Positions 51,923 through 60,651 of a stretch of 64,000 bases of DNA are shown in pieces. Under the pieces are notes generated by a model that worked only from the letters and a program-made list of their open reading frames with translations, was not told the DNA's origin and searched no databases. The stretch is from Bdellovibrio sp. SKB1291214 (GTDB lineage: Bacteria > Bdellovibrionota > Bdellovibrionia > Bdellovibrionales > Bdellovibrionaceae): NCBI RefSeq assembly GCF_002209355.2, contig NZ_CP106855.1, positions 2,108,001-2,172,000 of the forward strand. The letters run 5' to 3'. A program made the translations under genes and the position numbers. Within the stretch, counting starts at the first letter, position 1, and every line of letters starts with the position of its first letter.

Positions 51923-52333
51923 CTATTTTTTTCTGACTAAAACGTCGACTGAATAGTGATTGTAATTAAGGAAGAACAAAACAACGGAGTAAAGTAAAAT
52001 GTAGATCATTTGAATGCCTACGATCTCCCAATTTTGAATCAAGCAACTGCCTGCCATCAGCACGATCATGACTGCAAGGCCCGCAATAATCGTTGGGAGC
52101 AAGAAAACACCGGCGATCAGCAACAAACCAATCGTGAATTCTAGGGGAGGAAGGGCGTAAGCAAACGCCTGAACTGCAAATGTCGGGAGGGGGGCGTCTT
52201 TGAAAGTATCCATGATCCATGCGACAAATTTGGAATAGTTCGCACCGAATCTGACCGCGCCGTGGAGGAATATGTTAATTCCCAGGGCGATTCTCAGGAT
52301 GGAGACTGCTAAATCTTGATGCTTGATGTTCAT
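51923..52333 (-). CDS. DoxX/DoxD-like integral membrane protein
   Basis: A 136-residue protein with four transmembrane helices: ILRIALGINIFLHGAVRF, AYALPPLEFTIGLLLIAGVFLL, LAVMIVLMAGSCLI and IQMIYILLYSVVLFFLNY. The G..FL.HG..... and P..E...G..L..G signature fits the DoxX family. It is first in an operon with the SDR and is divergent from a LysR regulator, the usual arrangement for a regulated redox operon. CAGGAGCCCAGC lies before the ATG. Confidence 0.85.
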   Translation of the reverse strand: MNIKHQDLAVSILRIALGINIFLHGAVRFGANYSKFVAWIMDTFKDAPLPTFAVQAFAYALPPLEFTIGLLLIAGVFLLPTIIAGLAVMIVLMAGSCLIQNWEIVGIQMIYILLYSVVLFFLNYNHYSVDVLVRKK

Positions 52334-52405
52334 GCTGGGCTCCTGTTTTCTTAAAACGTGCTTATAGGAGTCATAATAGACCTTTTCTGATGCGGTGATA
52401 AGAGG

Positions 52406-52418
52406 TTGTTTTAAACAA
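52406..52418. promoter_or_regulatory. palindrome TTGTTTTAAACAA in the doxX-lysR intergenic region
   Basis: A 13-bp odd-centred perfect palindrome in the 108-bp gap between divergent genes. It is a candidate LysR-binding site. Confidence 0.5.
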
Positions 52419-52424
52419 ACATAT

Positions 52425-52439
52425 TTTCTAAATTAGAAA
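52425..52439. promoter_or_regulatory. palindrome TTTCTAAATTAGAAA next to the lysR start
   Basis: A 15-bp odd-centred perfect palindrome ending two bases before the LysR ATG. With the site at 52406 it makes a tandem pair, suggesting autoregulation or control of both divergent units. Confidence 0.5.
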
Positions 52440-52441
52440 TA

Positions 52442-53338
52442 ATGAAAATTCAGAATCTTGAAGACATTGTGGCCTTTTTATCTGTCGCGGACGCTCAAGG
52501 GTTTACCCAGGCGGCTCGAAAAATGGACATTCCGGTTTCTATTTTAAGTAAACGTGTCGCGCGCTTAGAAGACGATCTTGGAGTTCGATTGTTTCAGCGA
52601 TCCACTCGAGCTGTTTCCTTGACCGAAGAAGGTAAAACTCTCATTCCTCAAGCGCGTCGCCTGCTAGGGGACATTCGCGAGATGGAAGAGCAGTTTTCTG
52701 AAGGTGATGAACTTAAAGGTCCCATCCGAATGACAATGCCATGGGGTTTAACACAAGGCCCAGTCGCTAAAATTCTGACTGATTTCCGAAAAGAAAATCC
52801 CGGCGTGGAAGTGGACGTTCACTTTAGTGACACTTACGAGCGTTTGGTAGAATCCGGATTTGATTTGGCGATTCGTTTTTCAACTCTTGAGGACTCTTCG
52901 ATGATTGCCCGCAGGCTGGGGCCCAACTATCTTAAAATGGTAGCAACCGCTGCTTATTTAAAGCAAAACGGTATTCCGAAAACAGTGAAGGACTTAAAAG
53001 AACATCCACTGTTAATGATCGGTGTTCATCGTCATCGTAAATTTATGAAGTCAGGATTGTCGCTGAATGAAATTGCCAACGCCTCTTCAGTAATTTCCAA
53101 TAACGGCTTATTTTTAACAGACATTGCAAAAGCAGGCGGGGGGATTGCCATCCGCTCGCATTGGGATATCGCCGAAGCCATCCGCAGAAAAGATTTGGTG
53201 GAGGTTGTTATTAACGATCGATTGGAATCAGGCAATGATGCCTATATCGTCACACCATCGAATCGTTATATGTCGAAACGTGTTCGTGCCTTGATGGATA
53301 CGCTCGTTAAAGAATTTCCGAAATTTCTTAAAGAATAA
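52442..53338 (+). CDS. LysR-family transcriptional regulator
   Basis: A 298-residue protein with the N-terminal winged helix-turn-helix: IQNLEDIVAFLSVADAQGFTQAARKMDIPVSILSKRVARLEDDLGVRLFQRS, shown at residues 2-53. The effector-binding domain follows from about residue 90 (GPIRMTMPWG...). Divergent from doxX-SDR, it is presumably their regulator. Two adjacent palindromes lie between the genes. Confidence 0.95.
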   Translation: MKIQNLEDIVAFLSVADAQGFTQAARKMDIPVSILSKRVARLEDDLGVRLFQRSTRAVSLTEEGKTLIPQARRLLGDIREMEEQFSEGDELKGPIRMTMPWGLTQGPVAKILTDFRKENPGVEVDVHFSDTYERLVESGFDLAIRFSTLEDSSMIARRLGPNYLKMVATAAYLKQNGIPKTVKDLKEHPLLMIGVHRHRKFMKSGLSLNEIANASSVISNNGLFLTDIAKAGGGIAIRSHWDIAEAIRRKDLVEVVINDRLESGNDAYIVTPSNRYMSKRVRALMDTLVKEFPKFLKE

Positions 53339-53349
53339 TTTGCCCAAAG

Positions 53350-53374
53350 AAAAACCGCACCATCATTGGTGCGG
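53350..53374 (-). terminator. rho-independent terminator of the 53410 lipoprotein gene
   Basis: CCGCACCA, loop TCAT, TGGTGCGG. On the minus strand it is followed by TTTTTC, so it serves the gene ending at 53410. Confidence 0.75.
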
Positions 53375-53409
53375 CTGGGCCTAAATATTTGATTGAAGTT
53401 GTCTTGCGA

Positions 53410-54216
53410 TTAGTAGGACGACATCAGTCCTTGGAAGTTTGTGTAGCTTTCAACTTTTTTGAAATCGAATTCACCCTTTTTAGTCAGATCACTGGCGATG
53501 TAAGCGATCGATCCCGGGGATTGTGAATTCACTTTCGCTAAATGATAGCCCACGTATTTTGGTGATGTGATCGACATTGTATAGTTGTCGACGATTTCCC
53601 ACTGAACATTCACTTCGAAATCCATGATCTCTTTGATTTTATCAGTGTTGATGGCGATCAAACCACCTTTAGAGTTTTTAAATTGGAATTCCATTTTATC
53701 GACACGCAATGCTTGCCGGATAAAGCTGCCACCATTTTGCAGGTAAGTGCGGCACGCTTCTGACATACCACTATAAACCCACATGCTAAATGCGATTTCA
53801 TCTAAGTACTCAATGGAAGCGCCCTCAATATGAACATCCAATGTTTTCAATTGAGTGTAGCTGGTTTTTAGTTTGAACAGGGGAGTACCACTCGCAGCCA
53901 AAAAGTTTGCATCCATGCCAGCGCTGATCGACATTTTTTTAGAGATCTCTGGCAATTGAGTGGCGACGGATTGGTACAGCTCTGTGCTTGCACCATTATA
54001 GGAAGCCGGGAAACATGTTTTTGCTGGAGAGATGATGCGCAGTTGATCCGGAGATCCTGCCAGCAAAGCACCTACACCCACATCAGCTAGTGGCTGTTGA
54101 AAAGGTATGTAACCCTGATCAGCAATAAAGTTTTCATACGTAGATTTCGGACTGCATGCAACCATGCTCCCGAAAACCAAGCTCACCAAAACTAATTTTA
54201 CGCCCATAGAATCCAT
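53410..54216 (-). CDS. lipoprotein of unknown function
   Basis: A 268-residue protein. GVKLVLVSLVFGSMVAC gives a lipobox with the modified Cys at about residue 20. GGAGG lies five bases before the ATG at 54216 (two adjacent ATGs; 54219 is the alternative). The mature part mixes helices and strands with two more Cys (KTCFPAS and EACRTYL). No family recognised. The 410 bp upstream holds no gene. Confidence 0.65.
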   Translation of the reverse strand: MDSMGVKLVLVSLVFGSMVACSPKSTYENFIADQGYIPFQQPLADVGVGALLAGSPDQLRIISPAKTCFPASYNGASTELYQSVATQLPEISKKMSISAGMDANFLAASGTPLFKLKTSYTQLKTLDVHIEGASIEYLDEIAFSMWVYSGMSEACRTYLQNGGSFIRQALRVDKMEFQFKNSKGGLIAINTDKIKEIMDFEVNVQWEIVDNYTMSITSPKYVGYHLAKVNSQSPGSIAYIASDLTKKGEFDFKKVESYTNFQGLMSSY

Positions 54217-54496
54217 CATGTCCTCCCGACGAGGAAAACTATCGGCCGGAAGTTTGACGACTTTAGTCTGGGTGTTTTTGATCAAAGTTTTTACACTTCA
54301 GATCTAGCTGCAATTGATTGCATTTGAAGAACTCGCGGCAGTCAAAGTTTGAAAAGTTGATTACTCGTTGGATGAAATATCTGGAATAGGCACCTAAGTA
54401 CTCAACGCATGCAAGTGATCTTCGTAAAAATATTTTTTCGAATGTGTGATCTAAGTAGTTAACGTTCGAATTCTTGAAACTCACCAATCCAAACAA

Positions 54497-54536
54497 AAAG
54501 GTACGTCCTTACTTGTGCAGGTAAGGACGTACCTTT
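54497..54536. repeat. 40-bp palindrome, AAAGGTACGTCC family
   Basis: Perfect 16-bp arms AAAGGTACGTCCTTAC and complement around an 8-base loop. Its inner ends are AGGTAC/GTACCT, like the short palindrome at 37175 and the half copy at 46000. Confidence 0.85.
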
Positions 54537-54566
54537 AAAAAGAAAAGCCCCGCTTGTGAGCGGGGC
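54537..54566 (-). terminator. rho-independent terminator of sucB
   Basis: On the minus strand GCCCCGC, loop TCACAA, GCGGGGC then CTTTTCTTTTT. Confidence 0.8.
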
Positions 54567-54629
54567 CTTAAATATTTTTGCGCTGCTTCTGCAAAAAGTG
54601 GTAGGCACCTTTTGCATTGGCCCGAATTT

Positions 54630-55958
54630 TTAAACCTCTAGAAGAAGTCTTTCTGGATCTTCTACAAGCTCCTTGATCTTAACAAGGAAGCTGACGGCTT
54701 CTTTACCGTCGATGATTCTGTGATCGTAAGTCAACGCCACGTACATCATTGGGCGGATTTCAACTTTGCCATTTACTGCCATCGGGCGATCTTGGATTTT
54801 ATGCAAACCCATGATTGCTGATTGAGGGAAGTTTACGATCGGAGTGGAAAGCAATGAGCCGAATACACCGCCGTTTGTGATGGAGAATGTGCCGCCACCC
54901 AAATCATTTGGAGAGATTTTGCCATCGCGGCCTTTCGTCGCTAAATCACGGATCGCAAGTTCGATACCTGCCAAAGACAAAGTATCAGCGTCTTTAACAT
55001 TTGGAACCATTAGACCTTTTTCCGTCGATACCGCGATACCGATGTTGTAGTAGTTGTGGTATTCGATATCAGTTCCCACGATCCATGCGTTTACCGCTGG
55101 GAATGCTTTCAACGCTTCGACAGAGGCTTTCACAAAGAAACCATTGAAACCAAGGTTCAAGCCGTATTTTTCTTTGAACTTATCTTTGTATTTCGCACGA
55201 AGCTCCATAACTTTCGTCATGTCGATTTCGTTGAAAGTTGTCAAAAGCGCTGCAGTGTTTTGCGCTTCTTTCAATTTTTCAGAAATACGTTTGCGGATCG
55301 TCGTCATGGCAACAAGTTTTTTGTCGCCTTGTTTTGAAGGACCCGTTGCAACCGGCACTACCGTCGGAGCTGCTGCTGGTTTAGCAGGAGCTGGAGCTGC
55401 CGCTGGCGTCGGTGCAGAAGGAGCTGCCGCAGGAGCTGGAGCCGCGGGAGCAGCTTGGTTTGCCGTGCCCGGAGTTGCCGCAAGAACATCCCCCTTCGTC
55501 AAACGACCGTCTTTACCAGTGCCTTGCACTTGGTTTGGATCGATTAAGTTTTCACGAACGATTCTTTGAACCGCTGGAGAAAGGTTTGGATTTGATTCGC
55601 TAGCGGCTGCCTGTTGAGCTTGCGCTGGAGAAGCAGAAGTTTGAGCCGCTGGAGCTGCAGGAGGCGGAGGAGGAGTTGCACCTGCCGCAGGAGCCGGAGC
55701 CGATGCGCCTGCTTTTGCATCCGTATCAAGAGTTGCGACTGTAGCACCGATCAAAACAGTGGCACCAGCTTCGTTACCTGGAAGGATCGTCAGAACGCCG
55801 TCGTTTTCCGCGACAACTTCAACGCTCGCTTTATCAGTTTCAAGAAGCATCAATACGTCATTGCGCTTTACGAAGTCGCCAGATTTTTTAGTCCAGCTGC
55901 CGATCGTCGCCTCGGTGATAGATTCGCCCACTGCGGGAACTTTAATCTCTTGTTTCAT
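54630..55958 (-). CDS. sucB: dihydrolipoyllysine succinyltransferase (E2)
   Basis: A 442-residue E2 of the 2-oxoglutarate dehydrogenase complex. The lipoyl domain has the attachment Lys43 in [10 protein letters not shown]. It is followed by a long Ala/Pro-rich linker (about residues 85-125). The E3-binding segment is [32 protein letters not shown] (about 130-160), and a second Ala/Pro linker precedes the catalytic domain, which ends with [14 protein letters not shown]. It is 12 bases downstream of sucA. The two linkers are unusually Ala/Pro-rich. Confidence 0.98.
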   Translation of the reverse strand: MKQEIKVPAVGESITEATIGSWTKKSGDFVKRNDVLMLLETDKASVEVVAENDGVLTILPGNEAGATVLIGATVATLDTDAKAGASAPAPAAGATPPPPPAAPAAQTSASPAQAQQAAASESNPNLSPAVQRIVRENLIDPNQVQGTGKDGRLTKGDVLAATPGTANQAAPAAPAPAAAPSAPTPAAAPAPAKPAAAPTVVPVATGPSKQGDKKLVAMTTIRKRISEKLKEAQNTAALLTTFNEIDMTKVMELRAKYKDKFKEKYGLNLGFNGFFVKASVEALKAFPAVNAWIVGTDIEYHNYYNIGIAVSTEKGLMVPNVKDADTLSLAGIELAIRDLATKGRDGKISPNDLGGGTFSITNGGVFGSLLSTPIVNFPQSAIMGLHKIQDRPMAVNGKVEIRPMMYVALTYDHRIIDGKEAVSFLVKIKELVEDPERLLLEV

Positions 55959-55970
55959 GTTGCTTATCCT

Positions 55971-58685
55971 TTAGCTAAAGATGCTTTTAATAATGTCTGC
56001 TTGTTCCGCTTTGTGTCTGTGGATTGAGCCCACCGCTGGGGAAGCCTTTTCAGGTCGACCCGCGTACTCAAAGCGAAGTTGCAATCCAGCTTTTTGAACC
56101 ACTTCAATGAACTTGAAGTAAACATGTTGGAATGCACCCATGTTTTTTGGCTCTTCCTGGGCCCAGATAAGTGTCTTAGCGTTAGGGTAACCCTTAAGCA
56201 CTTCAGCCACTTGACGAGCAGGGAATGGATAGATCTGCTCAAGACGAACCAGAGCGATGTTTTCCTTTTTAGATTTTTCTCTTTCTTCCAAAAGTTCGTA
56301 ATAGAACTTACCGGAAACAAATACCACTGTATCGACTTTGGATTTTTCAATTGTATCTGCAAGAACCGGTTGGAAAGAACCATTTGCCAAATCTTCGATT
56401 GGTGAAACAGCTTTTGGATGTCTCAACAAAGATTTCGGCGTCATGATTACAAGCGGTTTTCTGTAATCGCGAACCACTTGGCGACGAAGCGCATGGAAGA
56501 TCTGTGCAGGCGTCGTTAGGTTGCACACTTGCATGTTGTACAAAGCGCAGCTTTGCAAGAAGCGCTCAAGACGTGCCGAGCTGTGCTCTGGCCCTTGGCC
56601 TTCGTAACCGTGCGGAAGTAACAACGTCAAACCTGACATTTGTTGCCATTTGGATTCAGCAGCAGCGATGTATTGGTCAATCACGATTTGTGCGCCATTG
56701 ACGAAGTCACCGAACTGAGCTTCCCACATAACCAAAGAATTTGGATCTTGAACTGTGTAACCGTATTCGTAACCCATCACGCCGTACTCAGACAGAATAG
56801 ACTCTGCCACCAAAAGTTTTGCTTTCGGATTTGTATCAGCCAGAGGGAAGAATGCTTTGTTTGTTTTTACATCGTACATACCCGCATGGCGGTGAGTGAA
56901 AGTACCGCGAACGCAGTCTTCACCTGTCAAACGAACTGATTTACCTTCAGATAGCAAAGAGCCGTAAGCCAAAAGCTCGCCCATACCCCAATCAACCGGA
57001 GTTTTGCCAGAAGCCATATCTTTACGGCTTTCCAAAAGCTTGATCAATTTTGGGTGCGGAGTAAAGTCAGCAGGATAAGACGCTGCTTTTTCGCCAATCT
57101 GTTTCAATTTTGTTAAGTCAAAGCCCGTGTTCACTGGCTTATCAGCATCTGCTTCGACACCTTTACGAAGACCTGCCCAAGCGCCTTCGAACTTAAAGTT
57201 TTTAAGCTTCGGTGGAGACTTTTTCGTGTCTTCAAAAATTTGTTGCAAGCGATCCATCGCGCCTTGGTAAAGGCCGTCGGCCGTTTTCTGATCAACAGAG
57301 TTTTCGCCGGCCAATTTTTGAGCATAAAGTTCACGCACCGTTGCGTGAGTTTTGATCAGATCGTACATCAAAGGTTGAGTGAATGCTGGTTCGTCACCTT
57401 CGTTGTGACCGTACTTACGGTAGCAAATTAAATTTAGAACAACGTCTTTATTGAACTGTTGACGATAGCGAAGAGCGATATCCATACCACGAACGCATGA
57501 CTCAACATCATCGCCGTTCACGTGGATCACTGGAGTGAACGTCATTTTAGCGGGATCAGAGGCATAGCGAGTGGAACGTGTATCTTTAGAGCCTGTAGTG
57601 AAGCCAACTTGGTTGTCGATGATGATATGGATCGTACCACCTGTTGTGTGCGAATGAACGCCAGCCAATTGCAAAGTCTCTTGGATGATACCTTGACCTG
57701 CGAAAGCCGCATCACCATGAACTAAAACGCAGACAGCAGATTTTCTGTCGCCCCCGTTTTGGTCTTGAGCTGCGCGAGCAATACCCAACGCCACTGCATT
57801 CACAGTTTCCAAGTGAGAAGGGTTGTAAGCCAAAGTGGCCTTAACAGTAGAACCGTTCGCCGCTTTCTTTTCAGCTTTATAACCCAAGTGATATTTTACG
57901 TCGCCGTCGAAGTCTTCGACAGGTTTTTCAAGTTCCAATGGACCGTTGAAATCACCGAAGACGTATTCCTCTGATTTGCCGAAGAAGTTCACCAGCATAT
58001 TTACACGACCACGATGGGCCATACCCATGTGAATTTCTTTGATACCTGCTTGAGAACCACGGTCTACCAAAGTATCCATCATCGGCAAGATAGAATCAGC
58101 ACCCTCGACAGAGAAGCGCTTTGTTCCCACGTAACGTGTGTGAACGAATTTTTCCAAAGTTTCAGCTTTCGTTAAAGAAGCTAAAACGTTTTTCTTTTCA
58201 TCAACGGAAAGCTTAAATGATGGAGTTTCAAACTCCTGCACCAACCATTTGTATTCAGCAGCTGCTGCATCAGAAGCTTGAAGTGCGATTTTACCGCAAT
58301 AAGCTTTTTGCAAGTGTGCGATGATCTCAGACAAAGAGGCATTTTGTTTGCCAACGATAGCGCCGATCTGGAATTTCGCACTCAAGTCTTTGTCGCCGAG
58401 ACCGAAAGTTTTCAGATTCAATGCTTCGCTAGCGGTTGGTTTGTAAAGTGGGTTCAAATCCGCTTCAAGATGTCCTTGAGAACGGTAGGCTTGAATCAAC
58501 TGAAAAACAGAAAGCTCTTTGTCAGACATTCCGAATTTGCCTGATTGAGCAAATTCAACACCTTCAAAAAAACTTCTCCACTCGGGAGCTAGTGTTTCAG
58601 GTTTTGCTTTGAAGTCACCATAGAGGGCTTCAATGTATTCAAGATTTGAGCTGTTGATACCATTGTTGTTCACGAAATTCCTCAC
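55971..58685 (-). CDS. sucA: 2-oxoglutarate dehydrogenase E1 component
   Basis: A 904-residue thiamine diphosphate enzyme that decarboxylates 2-oxoglutarate. IEALYGDFKAKPETLAPEWRSFF is the N-terminal segment, then MGMAHRGRVNMLVNFFGK, HLGYKAEKK, LVHGDAAFAGQGI and IIDNQVGFTT. NLICYRKYGHNEGDEPAFTQPLMYD covers the diphosphate and Mg site. The length matches the family. The GTG at 58685 or a second GTG at 58673 could start it. It precedes sucB by 12 bases, so they form an operon with E3 supplied by lpd. Confidence 0.98.
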   Translation of the reverse strand: MRNFVNNNGINSSNLEYIEALYGDFKAKPETLAPEWRSFFEGVEFAQSGKFGMSDKELSVFQLIQAYRSQGHLEADLNPLYKPTASEALNLKTFGLGDKDLSAKFQIGAIVGKQNASLSEIIAHLQKAYCGKIALQASDAAAAEYKWLVQEFETPSFKLSVDEKKNVLASLTKAETLEKFVHTRYVGTKRFSVEGADSILPMMDTLVDRGSQAGIKEIHMGMAHRGRVNMLVNFFGKSEEYVFGDFNGPLELEKPVEDFDGDVKYHLGYKAEKKAANGSTVKATLAYNPSHLETVNAVALGIARAAQDQNGGDRKSAVCVLVHGDAAFAGQGIIQETLQLAGVHSHTTGGTIHIIIDNQVGFTTGSKDTRSTRYASDPAKMTFTPVIHVNGDDVESCVRGMDIALRYRQQFNKDVVLNLICYRKYGHNEGDEPAFTQPLMYDLIKTHATVRELYAQKLAGENSVDQKTADGLYQGAMDRLQQIFEDTKKSPPKLKNFKFEGAWAGLRKGVEADADKPVNTGFDLTKLKQIGEKAASYPADFTPHPKLIKLLESRKDMASGKTPVDWGMGELLAYGSLLSEGKSVRLTGEDCVRGTFTHRHAGMYDVKTNKAFFPLADTNPKAKLLVAESILSEYGVMGYEYGYTVQDPNSLVMWEAQFGDFVNGAQIVIDQYIAAAESKWQQMSGLTLLLPHGYEGQGPEHSSARLERFLQSCALYNMQVCNLTTPAQIFHALRRQVVRDYRKPLVIMTPKSLLRHPKAVSPIEDLANGSFQPVLADTIEKSKVDTVVFVSGKFYYELLEEREKSKKENIALVRLEQIYPFPARQVAEVLKGYPNAKTLIWAQEEPKNMGAFQHVYFKFIEVVQKAGLQLRFEYAGRPEKASPAVGSIHRHKAEQADIIKSIFS

Positions 58686-58822
58686 TTTGAGCAGGCCCTT
58701 GTTTTTTCCAAAATCTCGCGCGTTTGTAACGTGTTAATGCGTAGCAAAAATCGAGAGTTTTCATGTTCAAGGATGCACGGTCATGTTAGCTCTTATTTTA
58801 TTGAAAATGAAGGAGTTTAAGC

Positions 58823-59569
58823 GTGTATAAGTTGGTGCTAATTAGACACGGTGAGAGTGTTTGGAATCAAGAGAATCGCTTCACAGGTTGGCAAGACGTT
58901 GATCTTTCCGAAAAAGGTCGTGCCGAAGCTGCAAAAGGAGGCAAATCCCTCAACGACAAAGGCTTCAAATTTGACGTGGCCTATACTAGCGTTCTTAAAC
59001 GTGCGATCAAAACCCTCAATTTCGTTTTGGACGAGATCGATCAAGTGTGGCTTCCTGTCCACAAAGATTGGCGCTTGAATGAACGCCACTATGGCGCACT
59101 TCAAGGTCTTAACAAGTCTGAAACTGCGGCCCGTCATGGCGAAGAGCAAGTTAAGATCTGGCGTCGTAGCTACGATGTTATGCCACCTGCTATGGAAAAC
59201 AATGATCCACGTCATCCTTCGCACGATCCGCGCTACAAAAATGTGCCCGCAAGCCTTTTGCCTAGCACGGAATCCCTAAAAGAGACGGTGGCTCGCTTCC
59301 TGCCACTTTGGAACGAAACTATTGCTCCTAAAATTAAAACGGGCCAAAAAGTATTGATCGTGGCCCACGGCAACAGTTTGCGTGCATTAATGCAACATCT
59401 TGAAAACATGACACCCGACGAGATCATGGGCGTGAATATGCCAACGGGAATTCCCCTGGTCTATGAACTTGATAAAGATCTAAAAGTGATTGGCAAAGAG
59501 TTTGTCGGCGACCCAGACGAAGTAAAGGCAGCTATGGAAGCTGTCGCAAATCAGGGTAAAGCCAAGTAG
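58823..59569 (+). CDS. gpmA: 2,3-bisphosphoglycerate-dependent phosphoglycerate mutase
   Basis: A 248-residue glycolytic enzyme interconverting 3- and 2-phosphoglycerate. The phospho-His9 motif [20 protein letters not shown] is followed by [19 protein letters not shown], the second catalytic His in [18 protein letters not shown], and the C-terminal GIPLVYELD. The GTG start has AAGGAG seven bases upstream. A bidirectional terminator follows. Confidence 0.97.
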   Translation: MYKLVLIRHGESVWNQENRFTGWQDVDLSEKGRAEAAKGGKSLNDKGFKFDVAYTSVLKRAIKTLNFVLDEIDQVWLPVHKDWRLNERHYGALQGLNKSETAARHGEEQVKIWRRSYDVMPPAMENNDPRHPSHDPRYKNVPASLLPSTESLKETVARFLPLWNETIAPKIKTGQKVLIVAHGNSLRALMQHLENMTPDEIMGVNMPTGIPLVYELDKDLKVIGKEFVGDPDEVKAAMEAVANQGKAK

Positions 59570-59614
59570 AGCCATAACTGGCTTTCAATTAAAGTAGTTA
59601 ACAAAAAATAAGTT

Positions 59615-59650
59615 TAAAAAAGGGGGAATTCGAAAATTCCCCTTTTTTTT
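59615..59650 (+). terminator. rho-independent terminator of gpmA
   Basis: A-run, AGGGGGAATT, loop, AATTCCCCTT, eight T. Confidence 0.85.
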
Positions 59651-59669
59651 AAGCCTGCCTTGACAGTTT

Positions 59670-59700
59670 TCTGATCGATTCCATATTGAGTGTGAGAAGT
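59670..59700 (+). promoter_or_regulatory. candidate heat-shock-like promoter of the small heat-shock gene
   Basis: CTTGACA, 15 bases, CCATATT. TTGACA with a 17-base spacer to ATATTG is also compatible with a standard promoter, so a heat-shock sigma factor reading is a possibility only. It is about 90-120 bases before the hsp20 start. Confidence 0.4.
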
Positions 59701-59728
59701 GATCCGGAAGCTTCCTCGACTGTAAGCA

Positions 59729-59745
59729 CTCCAGCTTTGCTGGAG
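59729..59745 (+). promoter_or_regulatory. hairpin in the hsp20 leader
   Basis: CTCCAGC, loop TTT, GCTGGAG, ahead of the real ribosome-binding site (AGGAGG, 46 bases before the ATG is not included). It could be a thermometer element, but the real Shine-Dalgarno site is outside the stem. Confidence 0.35.
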
Positions 59746-59791
59746 GAGATATCTGCATAGCAGAGTTTAACGTTTATATTAGGAGGATTTT

Positions 59792-60229
59792 ATGTCAATG
59801 CGTTCATTATCACCATGGTCAGCTCGTCGTCCCGTAGGCAGCGACATCTTTAATCAATTTGAAGAACTTTTTAACCAATTCGATCGAGGATTCACTCCTG
59901 CGGCTCGAGAGACAATGGATTTTTCTCCTTCAGTAGACATTGAAGAAAAAGAAAACGCCTATATCGTAACAACGGATTTGCCGGGTTTCAAAAAAGAGGA
60001 CATAAAAATTGAAATGGCAGACAACGTTCTGACAATTTCAGGCGAAAGAATTAAAGAAGCAGGAGACAAAAAATACTCTGAGCGTTCTTACGGCAAATTC
60101 CAAAGAACTTTCAGTCTGCCAGTCCACGTGGCTGCAGATAAAATCGAAGCCGCCTACAAAGACGGAGTGCTTGAAGTGACTCTGCCAAAAGCAGAAAACG
60201 CAAAAAGCCGTTCGATTAAAGTTCAATAA
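59792..60229 (+). CDS. small heat-shock protein, Hsp20 family
   Basis: A 145-residue chaperone with an alpha-crystallin domain. The N-terminal arm (SPWSARRPVGSDIFNQFEELFNQFD) precedes DFSPSVDIEEKENAYIVTTDLPG, FKKEDIKIEMADNVLTISGER, and KFQRTFSLPVHV with GVLEVTLPK at the end. It holds unfolding proteins in a refoldable state. AGGAGG lies six bases before the ATG. Confidence 0.95.
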   Translation: MSMRSLSPWSARRPVGSDIFNQFEELFNQFDRGFTPAARETMDFSPSVDIEEKENAYIVTTDLPGFKKEDIKIEMADNVLTISGERIKEAGDKKYSERSYGKFQRTFSLPVHVAADKIEAAYKDGVLEVTLPKAENAKSRSIKVQ

Positions 60230-60318
60230 ATAGAAGGTATAAACTCGCTGGCCTCGACAGGGACTTATCGGTTTGAGGTTATCGAGGTTTGGCCCGCCAT
60301 CGCTTAGGTGGTGGCGGG

Positions 60319-60501
60319 GTATTTAGCTAAAATTTGGGGTTGGTAAGACAGGTTCTTGAACTTTCCTCCAGGGGCTACCTCTCTAAAATTTTCCTTCCGC
60401 AGTTCGTTTTTCTGTTTCTTCCTTTCCCTTCTTCGACTCTTTTTTAGCCTCGAAGTTTTCCGAGAATCTGCTTTATCAACTCCCAAGTTTTAGCTAAATA
60501 C
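60319..60501. repeat. 183-bp inverted-repeat unit (20-bp arms, one mismatch, extended similarity)
   Basis: GTATTTAGCTAAAATTTGGG (60319-60338) and its near-complement at 60482-60501 (19 of 20 positions). Weaker complementarity extends inward for roughly 15 more bases per side (TTGGTAAGACAG against CTGCTTTATCAA). The interior is strongly pyrimidine-rich on the plus strand. Confidence 0.7.
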
Positions 60502-60530
60502 GCCTCGATTTTTTCGAGGCGTAATGTTTT
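60501..60530 (+). terminator. possible terminator after the inverted-repeat region
   Basis: CGCCTCGA, T-rich loop, TCGAGGCG, followed by TAATGTTTTT. The T-run is displaced, so it is a weak candidate. Confidence 0.45.
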
Positions 60531-60651
60531 TAAAACTGGCTAAGTTTTTGTCACCCTCTCGAAATGACTGACTCAAGAAGAGCGAAATTAGCTACCTACA
60601 AAATCTTGAGGTATCGTGGTTGAAGTGTTTCGTCGTTCACCAGGAGGGTGT

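Larger units (their letters stand above)
54220..54629. other. 410-bp gene-free interval between the lipoprotein and sucB
   Basis: It holds the lipoprotein promoter region, an AT-rich stretch without convincing coding signal, the palindrome at 54497 and the sucB terminator at 54537. Apart from those, I see nothing in it. Confidence 0.5.
60230..60651 (+). other. 422-bp gene-free region with several stems; possible structured RNA
   Basis: Plus-strand stems in order: CCTCGA/TCGAGG around 60262-60290; CCCGCCA/TGGCGGG around 60293-60317; the 183-bp inverted-repeat unit at 60319-60501; and CGCCTCGA/TCGAGGCG at 60501-60521, followed by a short T-run. No convincing open frame on either strand; a 60-codon frame on the minus strand (60304-60486) has a TTG start and no ribosome-binding site. 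See findings. Confidence 0.5.

Noticed and set aside
54263-54496. 77-codon minus-strand frame overlapping the lipoprotein start.
   Set aside because: AT-rich, no ribosome-binding site, and its end overlaps the lipoprotein signal-peptide region; reads as upstream non-coding DNA.
60240-60380. Resemblance to RNase P RNA: GGAGGAAAGT on the minus strand (about 60368-60377) and ACTTATCGG on the plus strand.
   Set aside because: The two matches are on opposite strands and the flanking consensus bases do not follow, so they are coincidental.
60304-60486. 60-codon minus-strand frame, very Lys/Arg-rich, in the gene-free region.
   Set aside because: TTG start without a ribosome-binding site, sits entirely within the inverted-repeat region, and its composition merely mirrors the pyrimidine-rich plus strand.
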